NCBI RefSeq assembly: GCF_018143015.1
Contig: NC_054749.1
Location: forward strand, 33,660,911 to 33,724,910
Direction: 5' to 3'
Length of the DNA stretch: 64,000 nt
DNA from: Lytechinus variegatus
Taxonomy: Eukaryota > Echinodermata > Echinoidea > Temnopleuroida > Toxopneustidae
Shown: one piece after another, positions 45,758 to 56,268 of the stretch
How the letters are laid out: each line of letters starts with the position of its first letter
Position numbering within the stretch: the stretch's first letter is position 1
The notes under the pieces: generated by a model
Seen by the model: only the letters and a program-made list of their open reading frames with translations
Told to the model about the DNA's origin: nothing
The model's database searches: none
Program-made: the position numbers and the translations under genes

Positions 45758-47352
45758 TAAGATAAGATAAGAGCGAGAAAAAAACATCAGCGTGATTAAA
45801 AGAATGCATTTATGTTATAGACTGGGCTATTAATGTCACGTAAACTCGAAGGAAGGCTCTAAACATGCAATAAACATTACTACCGTTATAAAAGCGAAAC
45901 ATTAATTTTAAAGAGATGGGGAAGGGGGGGGGGTTGTGGAGGTTTCCAGTCGTTCCCTCAAATCCATCACGACACAAGTGTTAACCGACTTTCTATTGCA
46001 ATACACATATTATACTCGTTTTGATGTATCAATGGTACAGCTGGAATACTTTTTTTATGAATGTGAAAAGAAAATAATGGAACGACTTAATGGAGGTTTC
46101 TCTTTAATAAAATATGAAAATATATTAATTATGATAATGGTTTTGCATCATATGAAAGCCATCGGTAACAGTATGTAGTTTAAGTACTGGGAACAATGTA
46201 AAGAAGATAAAAATCATCCTCGTTCGTAATTTTTCCTTGATTCTATTAAGTAGTCAGACTTGTTTTAAAAATCAATATTTCCATTACACTCTCAAATCAA
46301 AATTTACAAACATTACCTCAATATCATATATGTAAGTACCAACGCAGCAAAATGAATTCTAGGTAATATTTGAAATTGTGTCAGTGAATGCAAGAGGGGA
46401 CTTTTATGCTGTCCCCACGTCCAGTTTTCTTTATATGAAAGAGCAGAATTAAGCGTTTTTAATCCATTGAAATAATGCTAAGTTAAGGACTTTTTTGTAA
46501 TAAGTATATATTAATCAAATATCTATACAAGTTAATGTGACTTGAAAAATATAAAGTTTATTAACATGATTTGTTTAAGTCATGTGGGTTTATTTTAGAA
46601 CAGTTGAGGACTTGTTTGCATTTTGCCAACCACCAGAATCCCACATTGCTCTTACACATCACCAGGAAATTAAAATTCATATTTTTCTTGATGGCTAATG
46701 ACAGCTTCCCTGTAAAAGTCATGTATGGAAGGTTTGTTTTAGAGTAGATGTTGGCAGTTTCACATTGTTGAAACACGTCATAAGGAAATATTATTAAACT
46801 TCATATTTCTTGATGGTTCATGAGACCTTACCTACATCGATAATCTGCTCAATCCTATATGAGTTTTTTTTTGTTCACAGAATGAACTATTAGATGCAAT
46901 ATGAATATCAAATAAATTATCAACCAAAAAAATATATATATTGCCTTGTATACAGGGGGTTATAAAATGAGCCGCTGTGTACGATTTGCGCGCAAAATTA
47001 GAGACTGCGTCTTGAAACACATCATTTCATGACAGCATAAACTGTAACAGAATTAAATATTGATGATCAACAACTCGTCAGTAAAACAGAATCGAAACAA
47101 ATCGCCTACCTCATAACTACACAAATCATACCCATCATCAAAGTTCATGGGGGGGATTTCGAAACGAGAGACTGATGTCATATGCAAATGAACTTCTTGA
47201 CTCTGTTGATTTGTTTTTCACAAACTAGTAGAAGACATCGCTAGAGAAAAAGTAATTTTTTTTACACCTGACACTGTCATGAGAGACCTACATATAGAAG
47301 TGATTTTAGTTCTCTTTTGGCTAGAAATTAAAATAATAATCAATGAACTCAC
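45758..47352. other. Non-coding sequence downstream of GPCR exon 1
   Basis: It holds a G run near 45926. An 80-codon plus-strand open frame at 45936-46178 lacks recognisable motifs. No other element was recognised. Confidence 0.45.
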
Positions 47353-47439
47353 CTTATTGTAGTTCATATCTGCCGTCACATTTAACACTACACCACCTCC
47401 ATCAAAAGAAATGTTAGATTGCAAAAATCCGTAATTCAT
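47353..47439 (-). CDS. Class A GPCR, proposed exon 1: start codon and extracellular N-terminus
   Basis: ATG at 47439-47437 has A at -3 and an in-frame TGA eight codons upstream (47463-47461). The 29 codons end exactly at a consensus donor AAG|GTGAGT in phase 0, matching the phase-0 acceptor of exon 2. The peptide has two N-glycosylation sequons (NIS, NVT), no signal peptide and no membrane helix, as expected of a short class A N-terminus. Together with exon 2 it gives about 43 residues before TM1. The 33-kb intron makes the link less certain. It rests on phase, donor quality and sequence character, not on homology. The first exon of another minus-strand gene is the main alternative. Confidence 0.6.
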
Positions 47440-48899
47440 TGTTCTATGCTCCTGTTGACTTCAAGATGCGTAAAATATTATTCTTGCTCTAACGACATGG
47501 ACGTAACAATAGATTTATCATGATACAATACGAAACAGAATAATCAGGAGCTTTCTAATCGTCCCGAGAGATGGAGTCAGTGTTCGTTTGAAATACACAT
47601 ATTAACGAAGACAAGGGTGCATCACTGTACTACGCGTTTCCCGCTCTTAATTGGATGATCACGATATTAATGATGTACCGTCAACTCGTAGGAGATTAAT
47701 CAAAACTCATGATTGTTTTCGTTGTATAAAGAGGGGTGCAAAAGAATTAAACCGACAACCTTTAGTCTCCCAGATCAAGCACAAGATGACAAGGTATTAC
47801 CACCGTACTTCAGGGAAATAGAATTGTCAGGGATACTCGAATGTGCGCTGTTTTGCTGGACCTGACTGCAATCAAAGAGGGAACGACTAGGCATAGATAT
47901 TGTTAATTGCAAGCTGAGGAATCGGGTATCTCGCCCAGAAGAATCTACATTTACAGGTCGTTACGCCCTCTTTACCCGGGTATAAGTGCAAATAAATTGA
48001 CTTATCGGATGAAGGGATTCCTGAATCTTTGATCATCATGATAACAATATTTGAAATTTATATAGCGCATGATAGTCGAGAGAAGTTCGTCTTTCAATGA
48101 AAAAACACACACACTCGAAAAGGAGATATATATATAGCTTGCATGGCTTGAGGATAGATTGGATGTTTGGAATAAGAGATTGTGATGAGGTTCGTCAATA
48201 TTTCATGAACCCTTGATTACAAACCGAAAGTGACCATGCAAGGCATGTAAGAAATAAAATAATATCCGAAGGATAAAGAAAGACACAGATGCATTTGTGC
48301 AAATGTTCGCCTTCGAAAGTTTGATGACGGCTATTCATTGCCAGAGAATTGTGAAATTGGGAGTATTGTGAAATTTGTTTTCTGGGCATGCATGAGAGGG
48401 GGGGGGGGGGGGGGGGGAGGTGAGACTACATTTATTGGTTGGACCAGGGAAATGGGATCCTCTAATTTCCCTCCCCGGTTGGTCCTACCCCCCCCCCCCC
48501 CCCGCCCCGCATCCCTGCCGATAATTTGCCACTTATTATAAGACAGTCTCCATCAATATTAAAACCCCATCTCTTTCGTAGTTTGAAGTTTCATATAGTT
48601 TTAGCATTTATATAATTTATTTAAAGTATTTTCGTTGTAAGCGCTTTGGGCCTTATAGGAAAAGCGCCATATAAGTATTATCACCTTATGCAAATTTATA
48701 CAAGATCCGTATAGTAGATCGCTGAAAGGGAAGAGCTGAGTAGAACGGGGGTGATTTATTAAAGAAATCCTGGTGATGCTAGCCGCCAGATTTGATTTGG
48801 ATGTTCTACGAGGTTCTTATAAATTTACATCGAAAGTGAGTATCCGCTATTTACAACTATACCAGTAGGGGTATACTTCTCATGTTTGTAACATGTTAA
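47440..48899. other. Probable upstream region of the GPCR gene, with a G/C-run hairpin
   Basis: No clear TATA or CpG-type promoter was recognised. A run of 20 G (48398-48417) and a C run near 48488-48503 flank about 70 bases, forming a potential G:C hairpin. TTTATATAGCGC (about 48060) and TAAGCGCTTTGGGCC (about 48640) resemble SINE-tail fragments. Confidence 0.45.
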
Positions 48900-49396
48900 A
48901 GGGGAAGTTCACCCTGACAAAAAGTTTATTGTAAAAATAGCAGAAAAAATAATAAAAAATATTGACGAAGGTTTGAGAAAAATTCATCAAATAATTAAAA
49001 AGTTATTAGAATTTCAATTATTTGATTTGTGACGTCATATGCGAGCAGCATTCCTACATAGCGAATGGTAAAAAATCAATGAAATGTCATTTTCTCAAAA
49101 AATTCAAAATGGTTTTCACTGTACCTTTTGTTTATCAATAGACAAATCATTTCACACCCGATCATGAATAGAAAACATAATTAAGTCATCAGGAACCATA
49201 AAAAATTTGAAATTCATGCATTTTATATTACATAACACATGGGGCAGCTGCTCGTTTATGACGTCACAAATCCAAAACTTTGAACTCTAATAACTTTCTT
49301 ATTCTTTAACGGATTTTCCTCAAACCTTCACCAATAATTTTTACTATTTTTTCTGCTATTTTTACAACAAAGTTTTTATCAGGGTGAACTTCCCCT
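48900..49396. mobile_element. TTAA-flanked MITE (AGGGGAAGTTCACCCTGA family), copy 3
   Basis: TTAA lies on both sides (48896-48899 and 49397-49400). It has full inverted termini and paired TGACGTCA at 49030-49037 and 49259-49266. It contains the empty target site AAGTCATCAGGAACC that is filled in the copy at 28.2 kb. It lies upstream of the proposed GPCR exon 1. Confidence 0.9.
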
Positions 49397-52303
49397 TTAA
49401 AGAGCTGGATACGCCACTGATTATGCTGATTGGGGAATGATTTAGCCTAATAGGATTACGCATGGAAACCATGGCAACTGTAGATTATATTTCTTGTCTT
49501 GATTTATTGGGTAGTAACAATCCTGAAATCAGATCCACTTTATGACCTCTTGCACACCTGTGACAAAATTGTATTCGTTTGATTTAACAATTTTAGAGGC
49601 CTAACCTTTCATGAACAGTTTTTTTTTCTTCAGTAATATTCAGCAGGGTCCTGGGAAGGATTTTGTTTACAGAGGGAGGGGGTGCTGATGTTAAGTTAAT
49701 TCGACGAGCCCCCCCCTCCCCTCCCCCCACACACATACACACAAAAAGGAGGGGTTTCGTTACAAATTGAAGAAGGTCATTTTGGTGCAGAGAAATTGAC
49801 TTTGACCAGCCAAAAAAGGGTTTTACGACACAAAATGAAGGGCACTATTTGTCCCGAGAAATTTGACAAGCAAGAAAAAAAAATCTATACAAAATGTAGG
49901 CCATTTTGGTTACATTCATCCACTTTATCACATCTAACAAAATTCCAAAAGGGTGCGACCTATGGAGATTATATCCTGAAATGTTCAGCCCATTAAATGC
50001 TTGAGAAATGAATGGTTAAAGAAGACATGTAACTATAAAAATAACCTTTTGATCGGGCAGCCAATGAAATGAAACAATTCCACCCCCCCACAAAAAAAAA
50101 ATGTTTTGGTTTATATCCTCAGTGTCATTATACATGTTTTGGGGCACATGCATTGATAAAATATATAGTAATGATTATTTTGAAATAATTGTAATAGTGA
50201 CTTGCACATCGGAGGGGGGGGGGGTACAAAAAATAAAGACAGACCTAATGCTTAAGACTTAAGTGCTCAAGTTTACTTTCAAATCTATCACGTAAATGTT
50301 AATAAATCATTATCGATGCTGTGCACTGGACCAAGAAAATAGTAAAGGGCGCTATAAGAGGAATAATGCGAAGAAGAGCGACCGAACTTTACAGCATCTA
50401 TGGGGCACATTTTTATAAATGTTTTTTTATTAAGTCCTTACTTTTTTAATGTCTCTTTTTCGTCTTTACACCCCCTCAAAAAAAAACTATTCGGGGGACG
50501 TACCCCACCATTGCCCATCCTAGATACGTCACTGCTCCTGATAGTTTTATTCTCTTTATGTCCAGCCTGAATTCAACAACCGATTGACCTTCTCAAACCA
50601 ATGCCTGCAGTATAGTACATCTTGCTTGATGATATAGCCAATAAATAATTCAGTTCAGGGGCGGATCCAGGAGTTTGCAAGGGGGCACATTTTCCTGAGG
50701 AAAAATTTGATAAGCAAAAAAAGTTTTATTTACCAAGAAATTTTGATATTTTGTCCACGAAAAAAAAGGAGTTTCAACCAAAATATAAGGATATTTCGTC
50801 CACGAAAAAAAAATTGACAAGCCAAAATAAAAAAGTCTTCATTTTCAAAGGGCGGGGGCACACTTCAGTTTTAATGGCGTTTTTACACTACAAATTTTAA
50901 TTGTGCCTCTAAAGGGGGGGGGGCACGGGCAGGCCCCCCCCCCGATCCTCCAGCTTTTCAGTTATCAATGGTAATCAAGAGCAGGCGATGCTACCTGCAG
51001 TAATAACATTGCCGATGGATAGAAGTTTTCCGCATAATTGCATCTATGCCCTTTGAATGTTTGATTTTAAGGCGGTAAAATATAATTCTTTGACGTAGTG
51101 ATCTCGTTTTTATTTCATATTTCCCCTGTTTCCTTTAGAACTTGCAGACCGTGTAGATAAATGACCCGATGATTGAGTTTGTGATGAGCTTCTGATGAGT
51201 TTCTTGTGAATATTTGATTGCGAACATAAGCCTGTGGCAATGAAAGCAAAATCATTTGGACTATACATGTATATCAACAATTATGACAATTTTCATTGCA
51301 ATTTGATATTTCATGACCTTTTTTCTTCTTCTTTTGAATATTTTTTTTCCATTTTTTTCTTATTTCCTGTTTGTCTTTCAAATACTTGGAAAAAAAATAA
51401 TTAAAATATAAATACAGGTACGATTGCAGGGTTATGAAATAAAACCAGATCAGCAATGAGCATTATAGTTGAAATCCAAATAAGAATTAAAATTAATAAA
51501 GGTTTTTAAAGTATGATTTAAAATCAAATCTTTGCGATTCAAAACTAACTCCAGTGCCCGACTGGTCAGCATACAGTCGATCTCGATTTCATTATAAAGT
51601 GACGATGTTTAGAACTGCTGAACCTCAACGAGTATTTGATGTGCATTCTAAATTCCAACTTGTGTTGAAAGGTTTTAAGGTATTACGGTCTTGTAATGAA
51701 TATTCACCTCTCCGTGATTTATTTTCATTGTCCATTCTTGACACGTAACCTTTTTCTGCAGAGATAATTCAAAGACCTATAATTTGAATATCACAATATA
51801 TTTTAACATTTATCATGCATTTTGGTGTTGCTGATGGTGTCGTTAGAAATTAATTAGAATTCGGAATCAGTATGCCTTCACAAACAGATCAGGATGATTA
51901 GGTATTAGTTAAAGCGAAACGTGTTAAATCATACATGTCTTTGTGATATTATCTTGAAGACATCGGTGGAGGAGGGTCAAGAAGATTTAATTACCAGCAG
52001 TCTGTCGGCAACAGCTGGGTAATTAATTACTGATTCTCTGGACCTGCGAAACAGTCAACATGTAGAAGCATGGTGGTGTCAGTCCCTTTTTCAAAGAGTT
52101 TGGAGAAGACCCCCACTTGCTTTCGACACAACCCTGCTTTCAAGCGAGCGAAGCGGGCGACAAAAAGGGTACATAGGCCTACATGTATGCATGCTTTATT
52201 AAACGAACGTCATTTTAATCAAATGTATTGGTAGCAAGATTTACCTATATACTTCGCAAATTATTGGCATGCACCAATCGTGATTGCTCTTCATAAAAAT
52301 ACT
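49397..52303. other. Non-coding sequence with several low-complexity repeat blocks
   Basis: Blocks at about 49670-49890 and 50655-50955 contain C/G runs and TTTGACAAGCAA-type words. The second starts GGGGCGGATCCAGGAG and ends CCCCGATCCTCCAG, a probable inverted-repeat element. The remainder shows no gene. Confidence 0.5.
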
Positions 52304-52422
52304 GGGGCTTCGTTCATAAATGTAGCAACTACCATGGTAACAGGGCTCAGCGTCCAAACACGATCAAGCTTTACATGGCAGTTGCTATGGTAATGGTAAC
52401 TCTTTATGAAATGGGCACGAAG
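52304..52422. mobile_element. Short hairpin MITE with GGGGCTTCGTTCATAAA ends
   Basis: The left GCTTCGTTCATAAATG..ACTACCATGGTAAC and the right GTTGCTATGG..TTTATGAAATGGGCACGAAG are inverted copies. It belongs to the set of short hairpins with GGGC-type ends. Confidence 0.7.
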
Positions 52423-54496
52423 ACCCAGACATTTTTTAAAATTACTATGCCTATCCAATCGTACCTTGCTAGCTGAATTTGTTTAAAAAGCACCCAAAAC
52501 CGGGCCCTAAACAATTTATGCCAAACATGCTAAATCCTCATCATAAATAAAGCACACAACAGGACAATGCACAAGCAGATAGTTCTCGCATACACACACG
52601 AAAAATTAGCAGTTGCATAGAATAACAGTTCATTAGTGATATGCCGAACGTAAACAAAATGTGAGATATGAATTTGAATCCCCCATCTTCTAAATATACT
52701 CTACTTTATAATTTTGTTACATTGCCGTCAAAAACGTTTCCCAGAGAGGCGGGAGCGAGTGACTGATAGATGGATTATTATTATAGAACGCATAGTTTGT
52801 TATTCGATTCATGGACGATGATCGAATTCACTTTTTTCATGTGATAATGACAAACGGATCTAAATCTAATTCTAAAATAAAAGTGATCGCTACATGAACC
52901 CATCATGAAATGAACAAGCGAGAAAATAGAAATTTGAAGAACGATAAAAATATTTGGATTTATATTCTGTTTTTGGTGCAAACTCGAGCCAATTTTTACG
53001 AATTACCTGCAAAATACTTACAAAGCAAAATGCGTAAGCGTGTGTGCGTTTTTGTAGGGGTGTATGCATAATTTTCACTTTTCCCGCATAAACTTACCTC
53101 ACCATGCTCACAAAGAACCCCCTGATTTCATTCATTTTCATCATGGAAAAAACTTCTTGGAGGGAAAGTCTTCTCGACGTGCCGGACGCCGGATTTCAGA
53201 GAGCGTTATAGGCTAAGTGACTTAACTTTCCTATCTGACACGCGAATTGGCGTGAACCTTAAATGTCCTTAACTGCTCTTTTGATGTCTTTATTCAAAAC
53301 AAAATGTGGCTTTAAAAGAAGAAGGCCCGAACTGCGTCCCTCTTTGCCTCTTGAATGCAATTATCACGTCTGTTCATTGTAAAACAGTGCGATGATGTAT
53401 ATGAATTAATTATCATCCGTTTATATTGGCTCGGACGTGCGATGCCTCTAGACGATCTAAACATGTATTACATAACATGATGATGGAACATTAAAGGTAT
53501 CAGTCGCTCAAGTGGATCAATGATGAAAGAACGTCAAATACTAAAAAAAAAAGATTTTCTGTACCATGATAGCTGCATTTTTTTTTCTTCTCCACAAATT
53601 AGAATATGATAAAACCACGTATTTTTTTCGTGAATATTATTGTTAAATAAGACTTTTTCCCCTCATCGAACAACAGTACACACAGAAAGGGGTAGGAAAG
53701 GTGGCAGAGCCCCGCCCCGAAATTTTAAAAACTGAAATTTTTACTGAAAATCATCACCAAGTAAGTATTCACAAAATCCTTTAATTTCACATTACAAATA
53801 CAAAGGCATCCAAACGACAAGCTCGGTCGCTTCGCTTCCTCACTTTCGAGTCCTGCCCCTATTATAGCGAAACACTTCTTCGTACGGCCACACACAAGTA
53901 CATTTTGTTTATTCGTGTTCATCGTGGTTTATTATTCTTAGTGTAATTGGTTGTATGTATTTTATTCTTTACAGGTAGGCATTTTTCTTGTACAAGAATA
54001 ATACGTCAATCTGCAGAGATAAGGGATAATTTTACCGAGGAATTGATCTTAAAGAGAAAGACCCTTTGTATCAAATTGAGATAAAAGTAATTTCGGGAAT
54101 TTCTCACGGGAAAAAGTCTACAATATCAAATAATATCAAAAATATTATAATCTGTGCAACTTAAGAAAGCGTATTTTGACTCTATGAAATATGATAGTTT
54201 ATGTGACAAAACAACAACCTCCAAAATATTTTGCATAATAAAATTGCATAGCAACAAATTTGCCTGACGCGTTTTATGAGTCGACATGATCTGTCAGCCG
54301 AATAATTATTTCAACCATGCAGCCAAATTTATATCCATCACATCAAACATGTTTGTCATATTTACACGGTAATTACGACACGAATTTGTAAATGCCGACA
54401 CCCATCATGATTTCTTTCCAAACCGGTAATAAGAATTGAGGTGAACGGAGGGGAGAAGGAAGGCAAAGACAAAAAGTATGGGAGGTTCAATTAAGG
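52423..54496. other. Non-coding sequence
   Basis: No gene or well-bounded element was recognised. Minus-strand open frames at 52781-53078 and 53725-53922 show no domain. Confidence 0.45.
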
Positions 54497-54498
54497 AC

Positions 54499-54529
<31 letters not shown>

Positions 54530-54622
54530 GAAGGAAAGAAGGAAGGAAGGATGAAAGAAAGAAAGAAAGAAAGAAAGAAAGGAAGAAAATGAGAGAGGGG
54601 GAGATAAAGAAAGAAAGAATGG
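54497..54622. repeat. GAAA/GGAA microsatellite
   Basis: GAAAGAAA runs are mixed with GGAAGGAA and GAAGGAAG. An 82-codon Phe/Ser/Leu frame on the minus strand is caused by the repeat. Confidence 0.95.
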
Positions 54623-55581
54623 ATAAAGAAGTATGAAAAAAATGAAAAGACATATAGGCTTACATAACCTCCGCTTTCATCATGTACATGCAGGGTATTT
54701 CAAAATATTGGTTAATATAAAATAAAATATAACAACTGGCGATGTTATGCAAGTTAATACAGGAAATGAATAATCAGAGCTCATTATTCAATTAAACGAC
54801 AAAACAGTACCGCCCTCCCCCCTCCCTCACCCCCCCCCCCCTCAGACCTCAAACACACATACCATGTATGTTGCCAGCTGTATCCGTGTGGCTTCTTTAT
54901 GTTATATCGTATGGACATGCTTAGAGAGGATATAAACAAAGTAACATACATCGTGTCATCCGTCTGAAGATAGAGCATGGAAACTAATTAGCTAATGACG
55001 TCAGAGTATCCACAAAAAGGAGCCGCAGACAAACAAACTCCTTCCTCTCGTTATGGAATGATGTCATGGAAAAAATTAGAAATGGGAAGGAAAATAACAC
55101 TCTAAATTCCAAGAATTTAAATAAATCAAGGTGCATGGACTGTAACAAGAAACCAATCGAATTTCGGATTTAGCCTTAGTCAAAAAGATTCATTTTTACA
55201 TCTCAAAAATATGATTCAATTTTAAATTACTTGAGATGTAAAATATTTTTAAGGATTAAAAAGTAAGTTTCAAATTTGATTGGTCCCTAACGACAGCCCA
55301 TCTGGATTTTTTTTCAAATCCATGCAATTTATAGTAAACCGTCATGCATGGACGACTGATTTAATAAGTAATAGACTCGTCGTTGTTGTTTTTGGAAAAC
55401 ATGGATATCGAGTAACTGTGTAGATGCATTTATAAAAAAAAGTGCATTATTGTCTTGGGAGTCGCATTCAACGTTCATTATCGGTTAGATTTGTCAGTTT
55501 GATGAATTTATATGTTTTTATTTGTGTACAATTTATTGATGTATAGGTATTGGAATGTGTTTCGCTGTGCGTTAACATGAA

Positions 55582-55616
<35 letters not shown>

Positions 55617-56109
55617 ACAAATAAATAAATAAATAAATTTTGCAATGACTTCTCCCGAAAACATGAAAAAGCCTAAACGGTAGCGCGGGTCAGCAAATCA
55701 ACTTCATTTGCCCAGATTGAATTGATCAATAAAACCAGCCGTAACAGTAACCTCTGAAATGGATTTCTTGATAAGGATACAGGTCATCCATGACAAGATG
55801 ACATTTGAGCATGACTCATATTCGAAGACCATGAAATTAATGGTTACTTTTCATTTTTTTCTAATAAGCATAAGCCTATACAGTCTTATACCTGTATAGA
55901 TCTAGAATATATTGGAGGCAAGCTTAATATATATTTATCAAACCCTCTCCTATACACACAAACGCATCCACGCATACGAAAACAGATGCTCATTTTCATC
56001 CAATGAATTTCAGAAACCAACAGACCAAATCAGTGATTTCGAAATTATATTCAATGGATCATGATTATAATAATAAATTTCGCGTAATTTGGGGTATATA
56101 ATCACTACC
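54623..56109. other. Non-coding sequence including an AAAT microsatellite
   Basis: A C-rich run lies near 54810-54842 and an AAATAAAT array at 55580-55637. TGACGTCA occurs near 54996 without a MITE around it. No gene was seen. Confidence 0.5.
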
Positions 56110-56268
56110 CGGGGCCTCTTGCATAAAACTTTTTACCTGAGAAAACTCAGGTATTTTTTACCTGAGTTTTTGCCCTGTGTTAAAGTCAATGGCAGAAATC
56201 ATACTAACCTTAATTTCAGGTTTTACGGAAGTTTTCCCAGGTAAAAAGTTGTATGCAATAGGCTGCCG
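56110..56268. mobile_element. Short hairpin MITE with GGGGCCTCTTGCATAAAAC ends
   Basis: The left GGGGCCTCTTGCATAAAACT..TTTTTACCTGAG and the right CCAGGTAAAAAGTT..GTATGCAATAGGC are inverted. The centre repeats ACCTGAG/CTCAGGT. Same size and end type as other GGGCC hairpins here. Confidence 0.75.

Larger units (their letters stand above)
14192..47352 (-). other. Proposed GPCR intron 1 (about 33 kb)
   Basis: The donor is AAG|GTGAGT at 47352 and the acceptor TTACAG is at 14192. The intron is filled with repeats listed separately and contains the plus-strand promoter and exon-like series at 34-40.5 kb. Its extent depends on the exon 1 assignment. Additional 5' exons inside it cannot be excluded. 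Confidence 0.55.
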
